DNA of 64,000 nt from Pagrus major (lineage: Eukaryota > Chordata > Actinopteri > Spariformes > Sparidae), in the NCBI RefSeq assembly GCF_040436345.1, contig NC_133223.1, positions 15,211,613 to 15,275,612 of the forward strand. Reading direction: 5' to 3'. A program made the translations under genes and the position numbers. The notes beneath the pieces are model-generated. The model had not been told where the DNA came from, did no database searches, and saw only the letters and a list, made by a program, of their open reading frames with translations. Below are positions 1-13,000 of this stretch, one piece after another; the first letter of the stretch is position 1, and each line of letters starts with the position of its first letter.

Positions 1-3000
1 TACACAACACACAGTAGAAATTCACAGTAGAAATACAGAGCACACAGTAGAAATACACTGTAGAAATACACAACACAGTAGAAATTCACAGTAGAAATAC
101 AGAGCACACAGTAGAAATACACTGTAGAAATTCACAGCACACAGTAGAAATACACATCACATAGTAGAAATACAGAGCACACAGTAGAAATACACAACAC
201 ACAGTAGAAATTCACAGTAGAAATACAGAGCACACAGTAGAAATACACTGTAGAAATACACAACACAGTAGAAATACACATCACATAGTAGAAATACAGA
301 GCACACAGTAGAAATACACAAGACACAGTAGAAATTCACAGTAGAAATACAGAGCACACAGTAGAAATACACTGTAGAAATACACAACACAGTAGAAATT
401 CACAGTAGAAATACAGAGCACACAGTAGAAATTCACAGTAGAAATACAGAGCACACAGTCGAAATACACAGTAGAAATACAGAGCACACAGTAGAAATAC
501 ACTGTAGAAATACACAGCACGCAGTAGAAATACACAGTAGAAATACAGAGCACACAGTAGAAATACACTGTAGAAATACACAGCACGCAGTAGAAATACA
601 GAGCACACAGTAGAAAGACACATCACACAGTAGAAATGCACAGCACACAGTCGAAATACACAGTAGAAATACAGAGCACACAATAGAAATACACAGTAGA
701 AATACAGAGCACGCAGTAGAAATACACATCACACAGTAGAAATGCACAGCACACAGTCGAAATACAGAGCACACAATAGAAATACACAGTAGAAATACAC
801 ATCACACAGTAGAAATACACTGTAGAAATTCAGAGCACACAGTAGAAATACACAGTAGAAATACAGCGCACACAGTAGAAATACACTGTAGAAATACACA
901 GCACACAGTAGAAATACACTATAGAAATCCACAGCACACGGTAGAAATACACATTAGAAATACAGAGCACACAGTAGAAATACACTGTAGAAATACACAG
1001 CACACAGTAGAAATACACATCACACAGTAGAAATACAGAGCACACAGTAGAAATACACAACACACAGTAGAAATTCACAGTAGAAATACAGAGCACACAG
1101 TAGAAATACACTGTAGAAATACACAACACAGTAGAAATTCACAGTAGAAATACAGAGCACACAGTAGAAATACACTGTAGAAATACACAGCACACAGTAG
1201 AAATACACATCACAAAGTAGAAATACAGAGCACACAGTAGAAATATACAACACACAATAGAAATTCACAGTAGAAATACAGAGCACACAGTAGAAATACA
1301 CTGTAGAAATACACAACACAGTAGAAATTCACAGTAGAAATACAGAGCACACAGTAGAAATACACTGTAGAAATACACAACACAGTAGAAATTCACAGTA
1401 GAAATACAGAGCACACAGTAGAAATACACTGTAGAAATACACAGCACACAGTCAAAATACACAGTAGAAATACAGAGCACACAGTAGAAATACACTGTAG
1501 AAATACACAGCACGCAGTAGAAATACAGAGCACACAGTAGAAAGACACATCACACAGTAGAAATGCACAGCACACAGTCGAAATACACAGTAGAAATACA
1601 GAGCACACAGTAGAAATACACTGTAGAAATACACAGCACGCAGTAGAAATACACATCACACAGTAGAAATGCACAGCACACAGTCGAAATACAGAGCACA
1701 CAATAGAAATACACAGTAGAAATACACATCACACAGTAGAAATACACTGTAGAAATACAGAGCACACAGTAGAAATACACTGTAGAAATACACAGCACGC
1801 AGTAGAAATACACAGTAGAAACACACAGCACACAGTAGAAATACACTCTAGAAATACAGAGCACACAATAGAAATACACAGAAGAAATCCACAACACACA
1901 GTAGAAATTCACAGTAGAAAAACAACACACTGTAGAGATACACAGTAGAAATACACAGCACACAGTAGAAATACACTGTAGAAATACACAACACACAGTA
2001 GAAATACACATCACACAGTAGAAATACACAGCACACAGTAGAAATACACAGTAGAAACACACAGCACACAGTAGAAATACACAGTAAAAATGCACAGCAC
2101 TCAGTAGAAATACACAGTAGAAATACACAGCACACAGTAGAAATACACAGTAGAAATACAGCGCACACAGTAGAAATACACTGTAGAAATACACAGCACA
2201 CAGTAGAAATACACTATAGAAATCCACAGCACACGGTAGAAATACACAGTAGAAATACAGAGCACACAGTAGAAATACACTGTAGAAATACACAGCACAC
2301 AGTAGAAATACACATCACACAGTAGAAATACAGAGCACACAGTAGAAATACACAACACACAGTAGAAATTCACAGTAGAAATACAGAGCACACAGTAGAA
2401 ATACACTGTAGAAATACACAACACAGTAGAAATTCACAGTAGAAATACAGAGCACACAGTAGAAATACACTGTAGAAATTCACAGCACACAGTAGAAATA
2501 CACATCACATAGTAGAAATACAGAGCACACAGTAGAAATACACAACACACAGTAGAAATTCACAGTAGAAATACAGAGCACACAGTAGAAATACACAACA
2601 CACAGTAGAAATTCACAGTAGAAATACAGAGCACACAGTAGAAATACACTGTAGAAATACACAACACAGTAGAAATACACATCACATAGTAGAAATACAG
2701 AGCACACAGTAGAAATACACAAGACACAGTAGAAATTCACAGTAGAAATACAGAGCACACAGTAGAAATACACTGTAGAAATACACAACACAGTAGAAAT
2801 TCACAGTAGAAATACAGAGCACACAGTAGAAATTCACAGTAGAAATACAGAGCACACAGTCGAAATACACAGTAGAAATACAGAGCACACAGTAGAAATA
2901 CACTGTAGAAATACACAGCACGCAGTAGAAATACACAGTAGAAATACAGAGCACACAGTAGAAATACACTGTAGAAATACACAGCACGCAGTAGAAATAC

Positions 3001-5576
3001 AGAGCACACAGTAGAAAGACACATCACACAGTAGAAATGCACAGCACACAGTCGAAATACACAGTAGAAATACAGAGCACACAATAGAAATACACAGTAG
3101 AAATACAGAGCACGCAGTAGAAATACACATCACACAGTAGAAATGCACAGCACACAGTCGAAATACAGAGCACACAATAGAAATACACAGTAGAAATACA
3201 CATCACACAGTAGAAATACACTGTAGAAATTCAGAGCACACAGTAGAAATACACAGTAGAAATACAGCGCACACAGTAGAAATACACTGTAGAAATACAC
3301 AGCACACAGTAGAAATACACTATAGAAATCCACAGCACACGGTAGAAATACACATTAGAAATACAGAGCACACAGTAGAAATACACTGTAGAAATACACA
3401 GCACACAGTAGAAATATACATCACACAGTAGAAATACAGAGCACACAGTAGAAATACACAACACACAGTAGAAATTCACAGTAGAAATACAGAGCACACA
3501 GTAGAAATACACAACACACAGTAGAAATTCACAGTAGAAATACAGAGCACACAGTAGAAATACACTGTAGAAATACACAACACAGTAGAAATTCACAGTA
3601 GAAATACAGAGCACACAGTAGAAATACACTGTAGAAATTCACAGCACACAGTAGAAATACACATCACATAGTAGAAATACAGAGCACACAGTAGAAATAC
3701 ACAACACACAGTAGAAATTCACAGTAGAAATACAGAGCACACAGTAGAAATACACTGTAGAAATACACAACACAGTAGAAATACACATCACATAGTAGAA
3801 ATACAGAGCACACAGTAGAAATACACAAGACACAGTAGAAATTCACAGTAGAAATACAGAGCACACAGTAGAAATACACTGTAGAAATACACAACACAGT
3901 AGAAATTCACAGTAGAAATACAGAGCACACAGTAGAAATTCACAGTAGAAATACAGAGCACACAGTCGAAATACACAGTAGAAATACAGAGCACACAGTA
4001 GAAATACACTGTAGAAATACACAGCACGCAGTAGAAATACACAGTAGAAATACAGAGCACACAGTAGAAATACACTGTAGAAATACACAGCACGCAGTAG
4101 AAATACAGAGCACACAGTAGAAAGACACATCACACAGTAGAAATGCACAGCACACAGTCGAAATACACAGTAGAAATACAGAGCACACAATAGAAATACA
4201 CAGTAGAAATACAGAGCACGCAGTAGAAATACACATCACACAGTAGAAATGCACAGCACACAGTCGAAATACAGAGCACACAATAGAAATACACAGTAGA
4301 AATACACATCACACAGTAGAAATACACTGTAGAAATTCAGAGCACACAGTAGAAATACACAGTAGAAATACAGCGCACACAGTAGAAATACACTGTAGAA
4401 ATACACAGCACACAGTAGAAATACACTATAGAAATCCACAGCACACGGTAGAAATACACATTAGAAATACAGAGCACACAGTAGAAATACACTGTAGAAA
4501 TACACAGCACACAGTAGAAATACACATCACACAGTAGAAATACAGAGCACACAGTAGAAATACACAACACACAGTAGAAATTCACAGTAGAAATACAGAG
4601 CACACAGTAGAAATACACTGTAGAAATACACAACACAGTAGAAATTCACAGTAGAAATACAGAGCACACAGTAGAAATACACTGTAGAAATACACAGCAC
4701 ACAGTAGAAATACACATCACATAGTAGAAATACAGAGCACACAGTAGAAATATACAACACACAGTAGAAATTCACAGTAGAAATACAGAGCACACAGTAG
4801 AAATACACTGTAGAAATACACAACACAGTAGAAATTCACAGTAGAAATACAGAGCACACAGTAGAAATACACTGTAGAAATACACAACACAGTAGAAATT
4901 CACAGTAGAAATACAGAGCACACAGTAGAAATACACTGTAGAAATACACAGCACACAGTCAAAATACACAGTAGAAATACAGAGCACACAGTAGAAATAC
5001 ACTGTAGAAATACACAGCACGCAGTAGAAATACAGAGCACACAGTAGAAAGACACATCACACAGTAGAAATGCACAGCACACAGTCGAAATACACAGTAG
5101 AAATACAGAGCACACAGTAGAAATACACTGTAGAAATACACAGCACGCAGTAGAAATACACATCACACAGTAGAAATGCACAGCACACAGTCGAAATACA
5201 GAGCACACAATAGAAATACACAGTAGAAATACACATCACACAGTAGAAATACACTGTAGAAATACAGAGCACACAGTAGAAATACACTGTAGAAATACAC
5301 AGCACGCAGTAGAAATACACAGTAGAAACACACAGCACACAGTAGAAATACACTCTAGAAATACAGAGCACACAATAGAAATACACAGAAGAAATCCACA
5401 ACACACAGTAGAAATTCACAGTAGAAAAACAACACACTGTAGAGATACACAGTAGAAATACACAGCACACAGTAGAAATACACTGTAGAAATACACAACA
5501 CACAGTAGAAATACACATCACACAGTAGAAATACAAAACACACAGTAGAAATTCACAGTAGAAATACAGAACACAC
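1..5576. repeat. Minisatellite with nested higher-order repeats
   Basis: The whole stretch is built from variants of a 13-bp core, CAGTAGAAATACA, either abutting or separated by short linkers such as GAGCACA, CAACA or CATCACA. Common core variants are CTGTAGAAATACA and CAGTAGAAATTCA. There is higher-order structure: about 1-2060 recurs 3507 bp downstream, and about 281-930 recurs at +2401 and again at +3507, so an inner block is also repeated with a 1106-bp spacing. On the minus strand the motif contains no stop in any frame, which produces long open frames rich in Cys, Tyr, Phe, Ser and Thr. These are by-products of the repeat and are not called as genes. The left edge lies outside the window. 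Confidence 0.95.
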
Positions 5577-6039
5577 TGTTCCAGCCGTCAAACTGAAATT
5601 ATTACTTTTGTATTTGTTAACTTAGTTTTTCAATGGAAATGAATTGTTTATTCTGCTTATGATGGCCTATGGTATTGCTATGATTGTTTATATTATTGTT
5701 TTTGTTTTTCATGTCTCCTGGGGGCGTGTTGTGTGTAACAGTAGGACATACGGGTCAGGTGATTGCGCGGTGGCGTTTTGAAAAAAACCCTAAATGTTTG
5801 GTTAAGGGGCGGTGGTTGAAAACAGTTTTTTGACCACGTTATTTAAGTTTTTCGTTGCCATAAAAGATTTTTTCATTCTCTTTTGGATGTCTTAATAATT
5901 AAGCACACAGCTTGGAACGGATTTAAGTTGTAAAAATAAAAGTTATGATTTTTTAAACCGTGGCGAGCGTAAATTTATGAAGTGTGAGTGAAGCGGACCA
6001 CCCCTTCAACACCACGGCTTTTGACAAGAAAAGCCGACA
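5577..6039 (+). mobile_element. Candidate solo LTR inserted in the minisatellite
   Basis: A 463-bp non-repetitive island interrupts the minisatellite, which resumes on its far side. It begins TGTTCCAGCC and ends GCCGACA, so it has TG...CA ends. It is flanked on both sides by CACAC, a possible 5-bp target duplication, although the CA-rich flank makes this ambiguous. Inside are a TATTTAAG TATA-like box near 5839 and an AATAAA near 5935, in the order expected of a plus-strand LTR. No coding sequence is present. An unrelated unique insertion is the alternative. Confidence 0.4.
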
Positions 6040-6115
6040 CACACACTGTAGAGATACACAGTAGAAATACGCAGCACGCAGTAGAAATACGCAGTGAAAA
6101 ATACACAGCACACAG
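6040..6115. repeat. Minisatellite remnant
   Basis: Short resumption of the GTAGAAATAC motif, with more substitutions (TACGC, GAGATACAC) than the main array. It abuts a LINE fragment, so the minisatellite appears to have expanded next to or within that element. Confidence 0.85.
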
Positions 6116-6462
6116 TTTTTTATGCATCATTAATCTGGAACAAACTCCCAGAAAAGTGTATTTTAAATCAGTACTCAAGGCTTCTCTGTTTGCAGCAACC
6201 TTTTATTACATTAAAGTTTGGACCATTTAATCCGATCTTACATTGCAGCTGCACTATAATATGTGATTTTACTGTTTATTCTGTCTATTTTAGCTTATGT
6301 TTTATATTTATGACACTTGTTCATTTAATATGTTTTTATCCATGTATGGGTTTCATCGTTAATGTGCTGTGTTGATTGTTTTAACATCTGTTGTGCACTA
6401 TGAGCTTCACCAAGGCAAGTTTTTAACAGTGTTTGTTGAGATGACAATAAAGGACACTCAAC
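6116..6462 (+). mobile_element. LINE 3'-end fragment, unit 1
   Basis: This stretch starts TTTTTTATGCATCATTAATC and continues through the end of a decayed reverse-transcriptase reading frame, with a WNKLP-like segment followed by an L-rich stretch as at the C-terminus of L2/CR1-type LINEs. It ends in an AT-rich tail with AATAAA at 6446. The same fragment occurs before the other two receptor copies at 9191 and 13735, which shows that it was carried within the duplicated unit. The LINE clade is my recollection of common fish repeats and was not searched. Confidence 0.6.
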
Positions 6463-6776
6463 TCAACAGGCTTCAATCAGGTCTCTGTGAGGGAATGACA
6501 TGTGGTCTTTTTTCAAGTGAGATCAATTACATTTTAGAGATTAAAGTCAAATGGACTTTTATTTTTAATTAATCCAGTGGAGGAGGAACGTGAGTGTGTG
6601 CTGCTCTGCTGTTTGCCTCAGTTATAATCTAATGCTGCCACACAAACCAGTATGAAATGAGATGTTAGAATATATACACAGTGAAGTGTCCCCGCAGTGA
6701 CAGTAAATGTAAATGTAAGGTGACAGATCTGGTTCTTGTAATAGTGTCAGAATATTTCAAATCAGAAGCTGTGGAC
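6463..6776. other. Spacer without identifiable gene, unit 1
   Basis: AT-rich sequence that is repeated, with small differences, upstream of receptor copies 2 (about 9550-9780) and 3 (about 13960-14223). No coding segment or RNA gene was recognised. Confidence 0.6.
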
Positions 6777-7057
6777 TTAAAGGGTAACTCCACCAACTGA
6801 CACATTAAAGTGTGTTTACAGGTCTTGGGGAGTACTGTCTGCTGCATATGTGGAAACGTAACATTCTTCTTCTTTTTCAAAACTGCTGCCTAATTTCCCA
6901 CAATGCAACTTAGCCACTGAATGACATCACTGGAGGCAGTTTATCAGATGACTGTACATGCAGTTTCCTGTAGAAGACTTTAAACTACTTTTTTCACATA
7001 TGCAGCAGTACTCCCCAAGACCTGTTTAATGGGTAAATTGGTGGAATTACCCTTTAA
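6777..7057. mobile_element. TIR (MITE-like) element, unit 1
   Basis: Long inverted repeat. The left end reads TTAAAGGGTAACTCCACCAA and runs through a segment containing CTTGGGGAGTACT and GCATATGTG. The right end is its reverse complement and finishes ACCCTTTAA. The arms are about 65-80 bp, the element is 281 bp, and there is no coding capacity. A near-identical copy lies at 14224-14506 and a partial one at 9782. The TTAA at both ends could be target site or element end. Confidence 0.75.
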
Positions 7058-7461
7058 TTCACTGAGCAACAAGACCTTCTCATTATGCTTCAGGTACTCG
7101 ATATGCACTTAATGCACAGAGAGCAGCACAGACACAAAAGTGTCTCCAGCATTACACAGGAGTGTTTATTTCTGCACTTGAACGAATCTATTATGTGCAT
7201 TTTATATCAGTTTAACATGAGATTACCAATTAAGTCATATTGCAGTTTATTTTAAAAGAAGAACCAAGTTTGATCTCTAGATTTTAATTTGAATGAAGTT
7301 ATTGCCTACTGGACTCACAGATGACTTGTGTTCTATGAAATGTGGAAACAGACGCTTTGAGCAGCTGAACAACACCCAAAGCCACTTCCTTTCTTCAGCA
7401 CCTCGACCACAAACATATTTAAAACTTGATGGTAAAGTTCCAGTCTGAGTGTCTCTGTCTG
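7058..7461 (+). promoter_or_regulatory. Conserved 5' flank of receptor copy 1
   Basis: Sequence between the TIR element and the first exon. It closely matches 14507-14910 before copy 3, and its last ~90 bp match the flank of copy 2. It presumably contains the core promoter and 5' UTR. No unambiguous TATA box or named factor site could be picked out. Copy 2 lacks most of this block, so its promoter region differs. Confidence 0.4.
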
Positions 7462-9074
7462 ATGGTCACCATGTTCAGCCTGAACCGAGCAGCTCTGCTT
7501 CAACTATTAGTTATGTGCCAAGTCTTTGCAGGTACAGTGGACATTTGTGTTTGTCTTGTATGATTTTTTCTATTTTTAATTATATTTAATATTGATTGAT
7601 TGATTGTTTCCTTCCCTGTTAGGTCATTGTTTCGTTGACTACAGGGATATTCTGGTGTCCAGGGGGGAATCTGTCACGTTGACTTGCAACACATCCAAGG
7701 AAAAAAGATCACACAAATCAGCTCGACCAAAGACAGATTTAGATTTGGTTATTCAATTTCACTTAATAAGACTTCGAATCTAACCTCTAACAGACTGACA
7801 AACGTACCTGCCCAGCTAAATGTTTCTAATGCTCAACATGAAGACGCAGGACTCTATATATGTATAGTATTTGTACATGTAAGTAGAGCACAAAACAGGA
7901 CTAATCATCTCTTCAGACTTAGTACATTTCAAAGCTCACACTTCATGCTACTTTAATTATTCACATCTTATTTGATGCAGGAGTCAGTTCATCGTGGGAG
8001 TTTCTATACATACTCACATATGTAATTGGACTTCTTCTCTGTGTCATCGCTCCAGCTGTCTGCATCTGCAGGTGAGTTTTTATTCAAATCTGTGTGAAAA
8101 TTGTAGCCTGATGTTGTTACACACTTAACACCTTGACTTCCTCCCTTGCCCGCTTGTCGTCATCATGTAACTGACATGTGAACTAGCTGCATTTTTAAAC
8201 ATTTCTGCATTTAGTAAACATATGTCACACTACTTAATATTGTTAATCCTCTTTCCAGTAACAGTTTACATTACAATACGGGAGCTTTAGATGATGTCAG
8301 TTAATGCAGCACAGAGATTTTTTTACAGCGGACATTTTGATTTGTCAAAGCAGGAAAACAAACGTGTAAATAACATTAATGATGCGTTCACTTCATTAAG
8401 TGTCCCAGTAAGACATGTCAGAGAGTGAACATACACAACACCAGTGCCAGTGCTGTAAATGGCTCACCTAAATGGAAAGCGGTTATCATAAATGTTAGTA
8501 TTTCCACCTGTGCTTCCTGCTTTGACGAGTCAAAATGTCTGCTGTGAGAAGGCTCTGCTGCTGCCACCATGACCAAAAACCAGAATGTTTTTATTTTCCA
8601 GTCTGCTCATTTTAATGTCTTTTTCTCATGACAAGAATCTTTTCTTATTGCAATGAAATATCTTAATAATATTCTAATTATATAAGTCAAGCAGACGCAT
8701 CTCATTAAAGACATGTTTCCGGTTCAACATGATAACCTGGTGTGTGTTAATAAGAAATCTACATGTTGTTAAATGAGGAAAAGATCCAGTCAGTGCTTTC
8801 ACATCAACGAGCTGCAGGTAGTGTTAAACAAACAGGGGGACATTGTGTTTGAATCATGTTGAACTTAGGTTAATTATTTAACAAATAAATATATTTAAGA
8901 GTGGCCACATGAGTCTGCACTCAAACAGGCTGCATCCCTGACTGTGACAGGCAGAGGGCGACAAACTCTGAGAGAGAAGAGATGAGAGCTGAATGTGATG
9001 GAAGGAGGACAGAGGGAGAGGCTCAGTTCAGTGTTTGGTCTGACTAGAATGACATTCAGATTAAAGTTGAATAA
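7462..9074 (+). pseudogene. Single-V-set receptor pseudogene (copy 1)
   Basis: The leader exon (ATG 7462 or 7471, to 7531) is intact and near-identical to copies 2 and 3. The V exon (7623-7878) is damaged. An A-run is two bases longer than in copy 2, which shifts the frame just before the core Trp. The Trp codon itself is changed from TGG to TCG. A 9-bp segment is missing, and the end of the domain (G-strand region) is deleted before the GTAAGT donor. The membrane exon (7981-8071) is intact. The cytoplasmic exons are gone: at about 9013-9022 the sequence jumps from intron 3 into the last third of the final exon, a loss of about 1.47 kb relative to copy 3. The remaining tail also has a TAG at 9045 where copy 3 has AAG. 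The original TAA is at 9072. I judge it non-functional. Confidence 0.85.
8335..8545. mobile_element. Short TIR element in intron 3 of copy 1
   Basis: 211-bp non-coding element with roughly 30-bp imperfect inverted ends. The left end contains GACATTTTGATTTGTCAAAG and the right end is its reverse complement with few mismatches. It is shared with copy 3 at 15845-16063. More decayed relatives are seen near 31540, 44110 and 57030 in the downstream units. Confidence 0.65.
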
Positions 9075-9190
9075 GAAACAAGAGAGATGCTGGACAGGAC
9101 ACATGATATATGATGACGTATAGAAATAATATCAATGCAGCCTGGAGAATGATGACCTTGTTAAAACTAAACGTGGAGAAACAGCAGTGA

Positions 9191-9510
9191 GTTTTTTATG
9201 CATTATTAATCTGGAACAAACTCCCAGAAAATGTATTTTAAATTTGGACTCAAGGCTTTTCTGTTTGCAGCAACCTTTAATTACATTAAAGTTTGGACCA
9301 TTTAATCTGATCTTACACTGCAGCTGCACTATAATATGTGATTTCACTGTTTATTCTTTCTATTTTCGCTTGTGTTTTATATTTATGACACTTGTGTATT
9401 TAATATGTTCTCATCCATGTCTGGGTTTCATTATTAATATGCTGTGTTGATTGTTTTAACACCTGTTGTGCACTATGAGCTCACCAAAGCAAGTTTCTAA
9501 CAGTTTCTTT
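9191..9510 (+). mobile_element. LINE 3'-end fragment, unit 2
   Basis: Second copy of the fragment at 6116, with the same TTTTTTATGCAT start and the same decayed reverse-transcriptase C-terminal region. It ends earlier than unit 1 and lacks the segment with the AATAAA. It lies just downstream of the tail of pseudogene copy 1, which marks the unit junction. Confidence 0.6.
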
Positions 9511-9781
9511 CTTTTTTCAAGTGAGATAAATGACATTTTAGAGATTAAAGTCAAATGGACTTTTATTTTTAATTAATCCAGTGGAGGAGGAACGTGAGTG
9601 TGTGCTGCTCTGCTGTTTGCCTCAGTTATAATCTAATGCTGCCACACAAACCAGTATGAAATAAGATGGTTAGAATATATACACAGTGAAGTGTCCCCGC
9701 AGTGACAGTAAATGTAAATGTAAGGTGACAGATTTGGTTCTTGTAATAGTGTCAGAATATTTCAAATCATTAACTGTGGAC

Positions 9782-9900
9782 TTAAAGGGTAACTCCACCA
9801 ACTTTATACATTAAAGTGTGTTTACAGGTCTTGGGGAGTACTGTCTGCTGCATATGTGGAAATCGTAGTATGAAGCCTTTTGTGGCACCAGAGAAGGACG
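9782..9900. mobile_element. Partial TIR element, unit 2
   Basis: The left arm of the element described at 6777 is present from TTAAAGGG through GCATATGTGGAAA, then a short GTAGTATGAAG segment typical of the inner part. The right arm and about 400 bp of following flank are missing, so the sequence joins almost directly to the region just upstream of the copy 2 leader exon. Confidence 0.6.
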
Positions 9901-10012
9901 TGATAGATGCTGAACAACTAAAGCCACTTCCTTTCTTCAGAGCCTCGACCACAAACACATTTAAAACTTGATGGTAAAGTTCCAGTCTGAGTGTCTCTGT
10001 CTGATGGTCACC

Positions 10013-13000
10013 ATGTTCAGCCTGAACCGAGCAGCTCTGCTTCAACTATTAGTTATGTGCCAAGTCTTTGCAGGTACAGTGGACATTTGTGTTTGTCTTG
10101 TATGCTTTTTTCTATTTTCAATTATATTTAATATTGATTGATTGATTGATTGTTTCCTTCCCTGTTAGGTCATCGTGTCATTGACCACAGGGATATTCTG
10201 GTGTCCAGAGGAGAATCTGTCACGTTGACTTGCAACACATCTGAGGAAAAGATCACACAAATCAAATGGACCAAAGACAGATTTATTTATATTTATTCAA
10301 GTTCACTTAATAAGACTTTTTCGAATCTAACCTCTAACAGACTGACAATAGACCTAAACTTACCTGCTCAGCTGAATGTTTCTAATGCTCAACATGAAGA
10401 CGCAGGACTCTATATATGTGAAGTAGTAAGTGGTGACCATGGCACATGGACAACAGAGTGGAATTTGACAGTGTCTGAGGCACCTGAAAGTAAGTAGAGC
10501 ACAAAACAGGACTAATCATCTCTTCAGACTTAGTACATTTCAAAGCTCACACTTCATGCTACTTTAATTATTCACACCTGATTTGATGCAGGAGTCAGTT
10601 CATCATGGGATTTTCTATACATACTCACATCTGCAATTGGACTTCTCTGTGTCATCTCTGCAGCCATCTGCCTCTGCAGGTGAGTAATGCTTTAACACCT
10701 TTTAGGTGGTGACATTGTTTTATCAATTGAAAAATAATGTTTAGGGAATTGAGCAGGGACACATTTTCCAGAACGACGTCCCTGAAACTCTGCATGACCA
10801 ACAGATCTGTCAGCTTGAACTGTCAACAGTTTTCCGGGACTGTCTCGTCAGCCATCTTTTCTCTCTCTTCTCTTCAGCTCTCTTGTAGCTGTATTCAAAA
10901 CACAACTAGTGAAAAGACGATCTGCTGTGTAATATGTTAACTGTTCTTCCAAACAAAGTTTTATTTATCTGTATTTTGTTATGCAGAAATCTTAAAATGC
11001 ATAATTTGGGTGAATCAGTTGTTTGGCTCTATTTTTGCAGCAGAACAAAAACTAGTGCAACTACAGGTATTTGAATGTCCTTGGCCTTCACCATTAGTCT
11101 AAGTCTTTTTGTGCATAGTGCAAAGTCAGGAGGAAATGCACAAAGGGAAGTGTTCATAAATGAGGTCAGTGCCATAGCCACATATTCTTACACATACTTT
11201 TTGACCCACAAACTACAACCCAGGCAACATAGTGAATGCTTTACCTCATCAAACACGTTTCAAACAAGTTGGTACAGGGGCAACAAAAGACTGGGAAAAC
11301 TGTGGAATGCTCCAAAAACATTGCAAATGATTGCCTTCTGTATGCATTTAGGTTTTACATCGCAATTTGTACATAAAATATTGGTATGATTGAACAAAAG
11401 AAAAGAAAAGAAAACAAGTCATGACTAGGACTGAGTCTCGACCTGGTTGCTTCAAATCTTATACTACACTGGTTACATATGTATACTTTGATGTTGCTAC
11501 AGTGTAGCTAGAGTACACACAGAGAATGTATGGATGTTTGGATTTAAATGAAAAGTCATGCAAACAGAATTTCTATAAAGAACTGAATGTTAATGCAATG
11601 GGCTGAACTTAAATGTGAAATATGTAAGACTTTTTAAAATGAATATATTATAAAAAAAAAACCTAAAATTATCAACAGAATATAAAGAAACAACAGTGTT
11701 GACATTATGATGTCTATGTATTCTGCTGTAGAGATATCTACTGAAGCTAGCATGCTAACCAGCTAGGCCTAGCCTTTACCATTTAAGAGCCCATGTGCTA
11801 GTGGTGTAAATGATCCAGTCTCTCAGTTTGGACTGCTAGATGCACAGCTACCTGAGTTAACTAGCTAATGGTCACTACAGTCAGTAGCTGTTGAGTGTGA
11901 TGTCACAAAGTCATAGAATTAAAGGCGGGACTGCTGACGAGGTGTTTGAGGAGCAGTGTTTTCTGTAGGAGAGAGGAGCTTCTGTTGGTGTGGACTTTGG
12001 GCTTTTTAAATTTCAAGATCTTTTACATGTACAACAACCTATATAACACACTGTAGCTAATAAATGATAAATAAATAATATAAATAATGGAATAAATGAA
12101 AAAGCATAATAGGTCTCCTTTAAAAGCAGCTCTGGTAATTGTTACACTAACATGATTTGGTGCAGGGATCCTTTCTGTAATGGCTCTATAAGATTACAGC
12201 AGATCTGAGGAAAAGCCTTATTGTCATAATATAGCATAACAAAATGTTAAATGCAACCCCATTACTTATAAAATGCAGTCACTGCACATAATAATACTGA
12301 ATGGTTTGCTTAATTTGCATTGCAGTTGTTTTTTGTGCACAATTATATTTCGGAGTATGATTCACAGTTACACCTGCAACAGTGGCCTGTTTGTATTTTG
12401 TACAATCTCATAATCTCACACTATATTATTGCATTATTCTATAAGTTCTGTTACTTGAGACACTTTAATTTCAACATTTGGTTGATAAGACTTTTACATT
12501 AGTGGTTTTAATGCAGGGCTTTTACTTGCAATTTTACGTGTGACAGGAAAACTTGCCCAGCCTCTCAGTGCACCTCTGCAAACACAACAGAAAGCAAAAC
12601 TAAATACCAAACACAAAAATCCACAGCAGAATTTTGAGATTGTGACACTTTTACTTGCAATGAGGTATTTTAATATTGTGGTATTGGTACTTGTATTTAA
12701 ACATACTGTACCTGAAGGCACGTTTAAATGGTGATGAAACAGTCTCAGTTTAATGCTGATGCTTCTATATAACATCAATAGGCAAACAAGACCTTCAGCG
12801 AGACTGGCTTATTCTGTATAATTATTATTTTAATAGAGTTGTGTAGTCTGTTGTCCTAAAACCTTACTCTTACTGAACAAAATGTGTAAATATCATAAAC
12901 TTGTTCGTGCCACAGAGCTTTTTTTCTCCAATGATCAAAAATCCAATTCTAAAGTCCTAAAGGCTTTTTGTCTAGAGAACCGGGGCGATGCTAACTTTTG

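Noticed and set aside
132-5543. Many overlapping minus-strand open frames (up to 247 codons) rich in Cys, Tyr and Phe
   Set aside because: They lie entirely in the minisatellite and exist because the repeated core has no minus-strand stops. All three frames are open, there is no promoter or domain, and the peptides simply repeat the unit.
1-5576. CRISPR-like array
   Set aside because: The repeats are short, variable and abutting with no unique spacers, and the sequence is vertebrate.
11075-11389. 104-codon open frame on the plus strand in intron 3 of receptor copy 2
   Set aside because: It overlaps a recognisable interspersed repeat, has no Ig or membrane pattern that fits the gene, and has no suitable splice phase.
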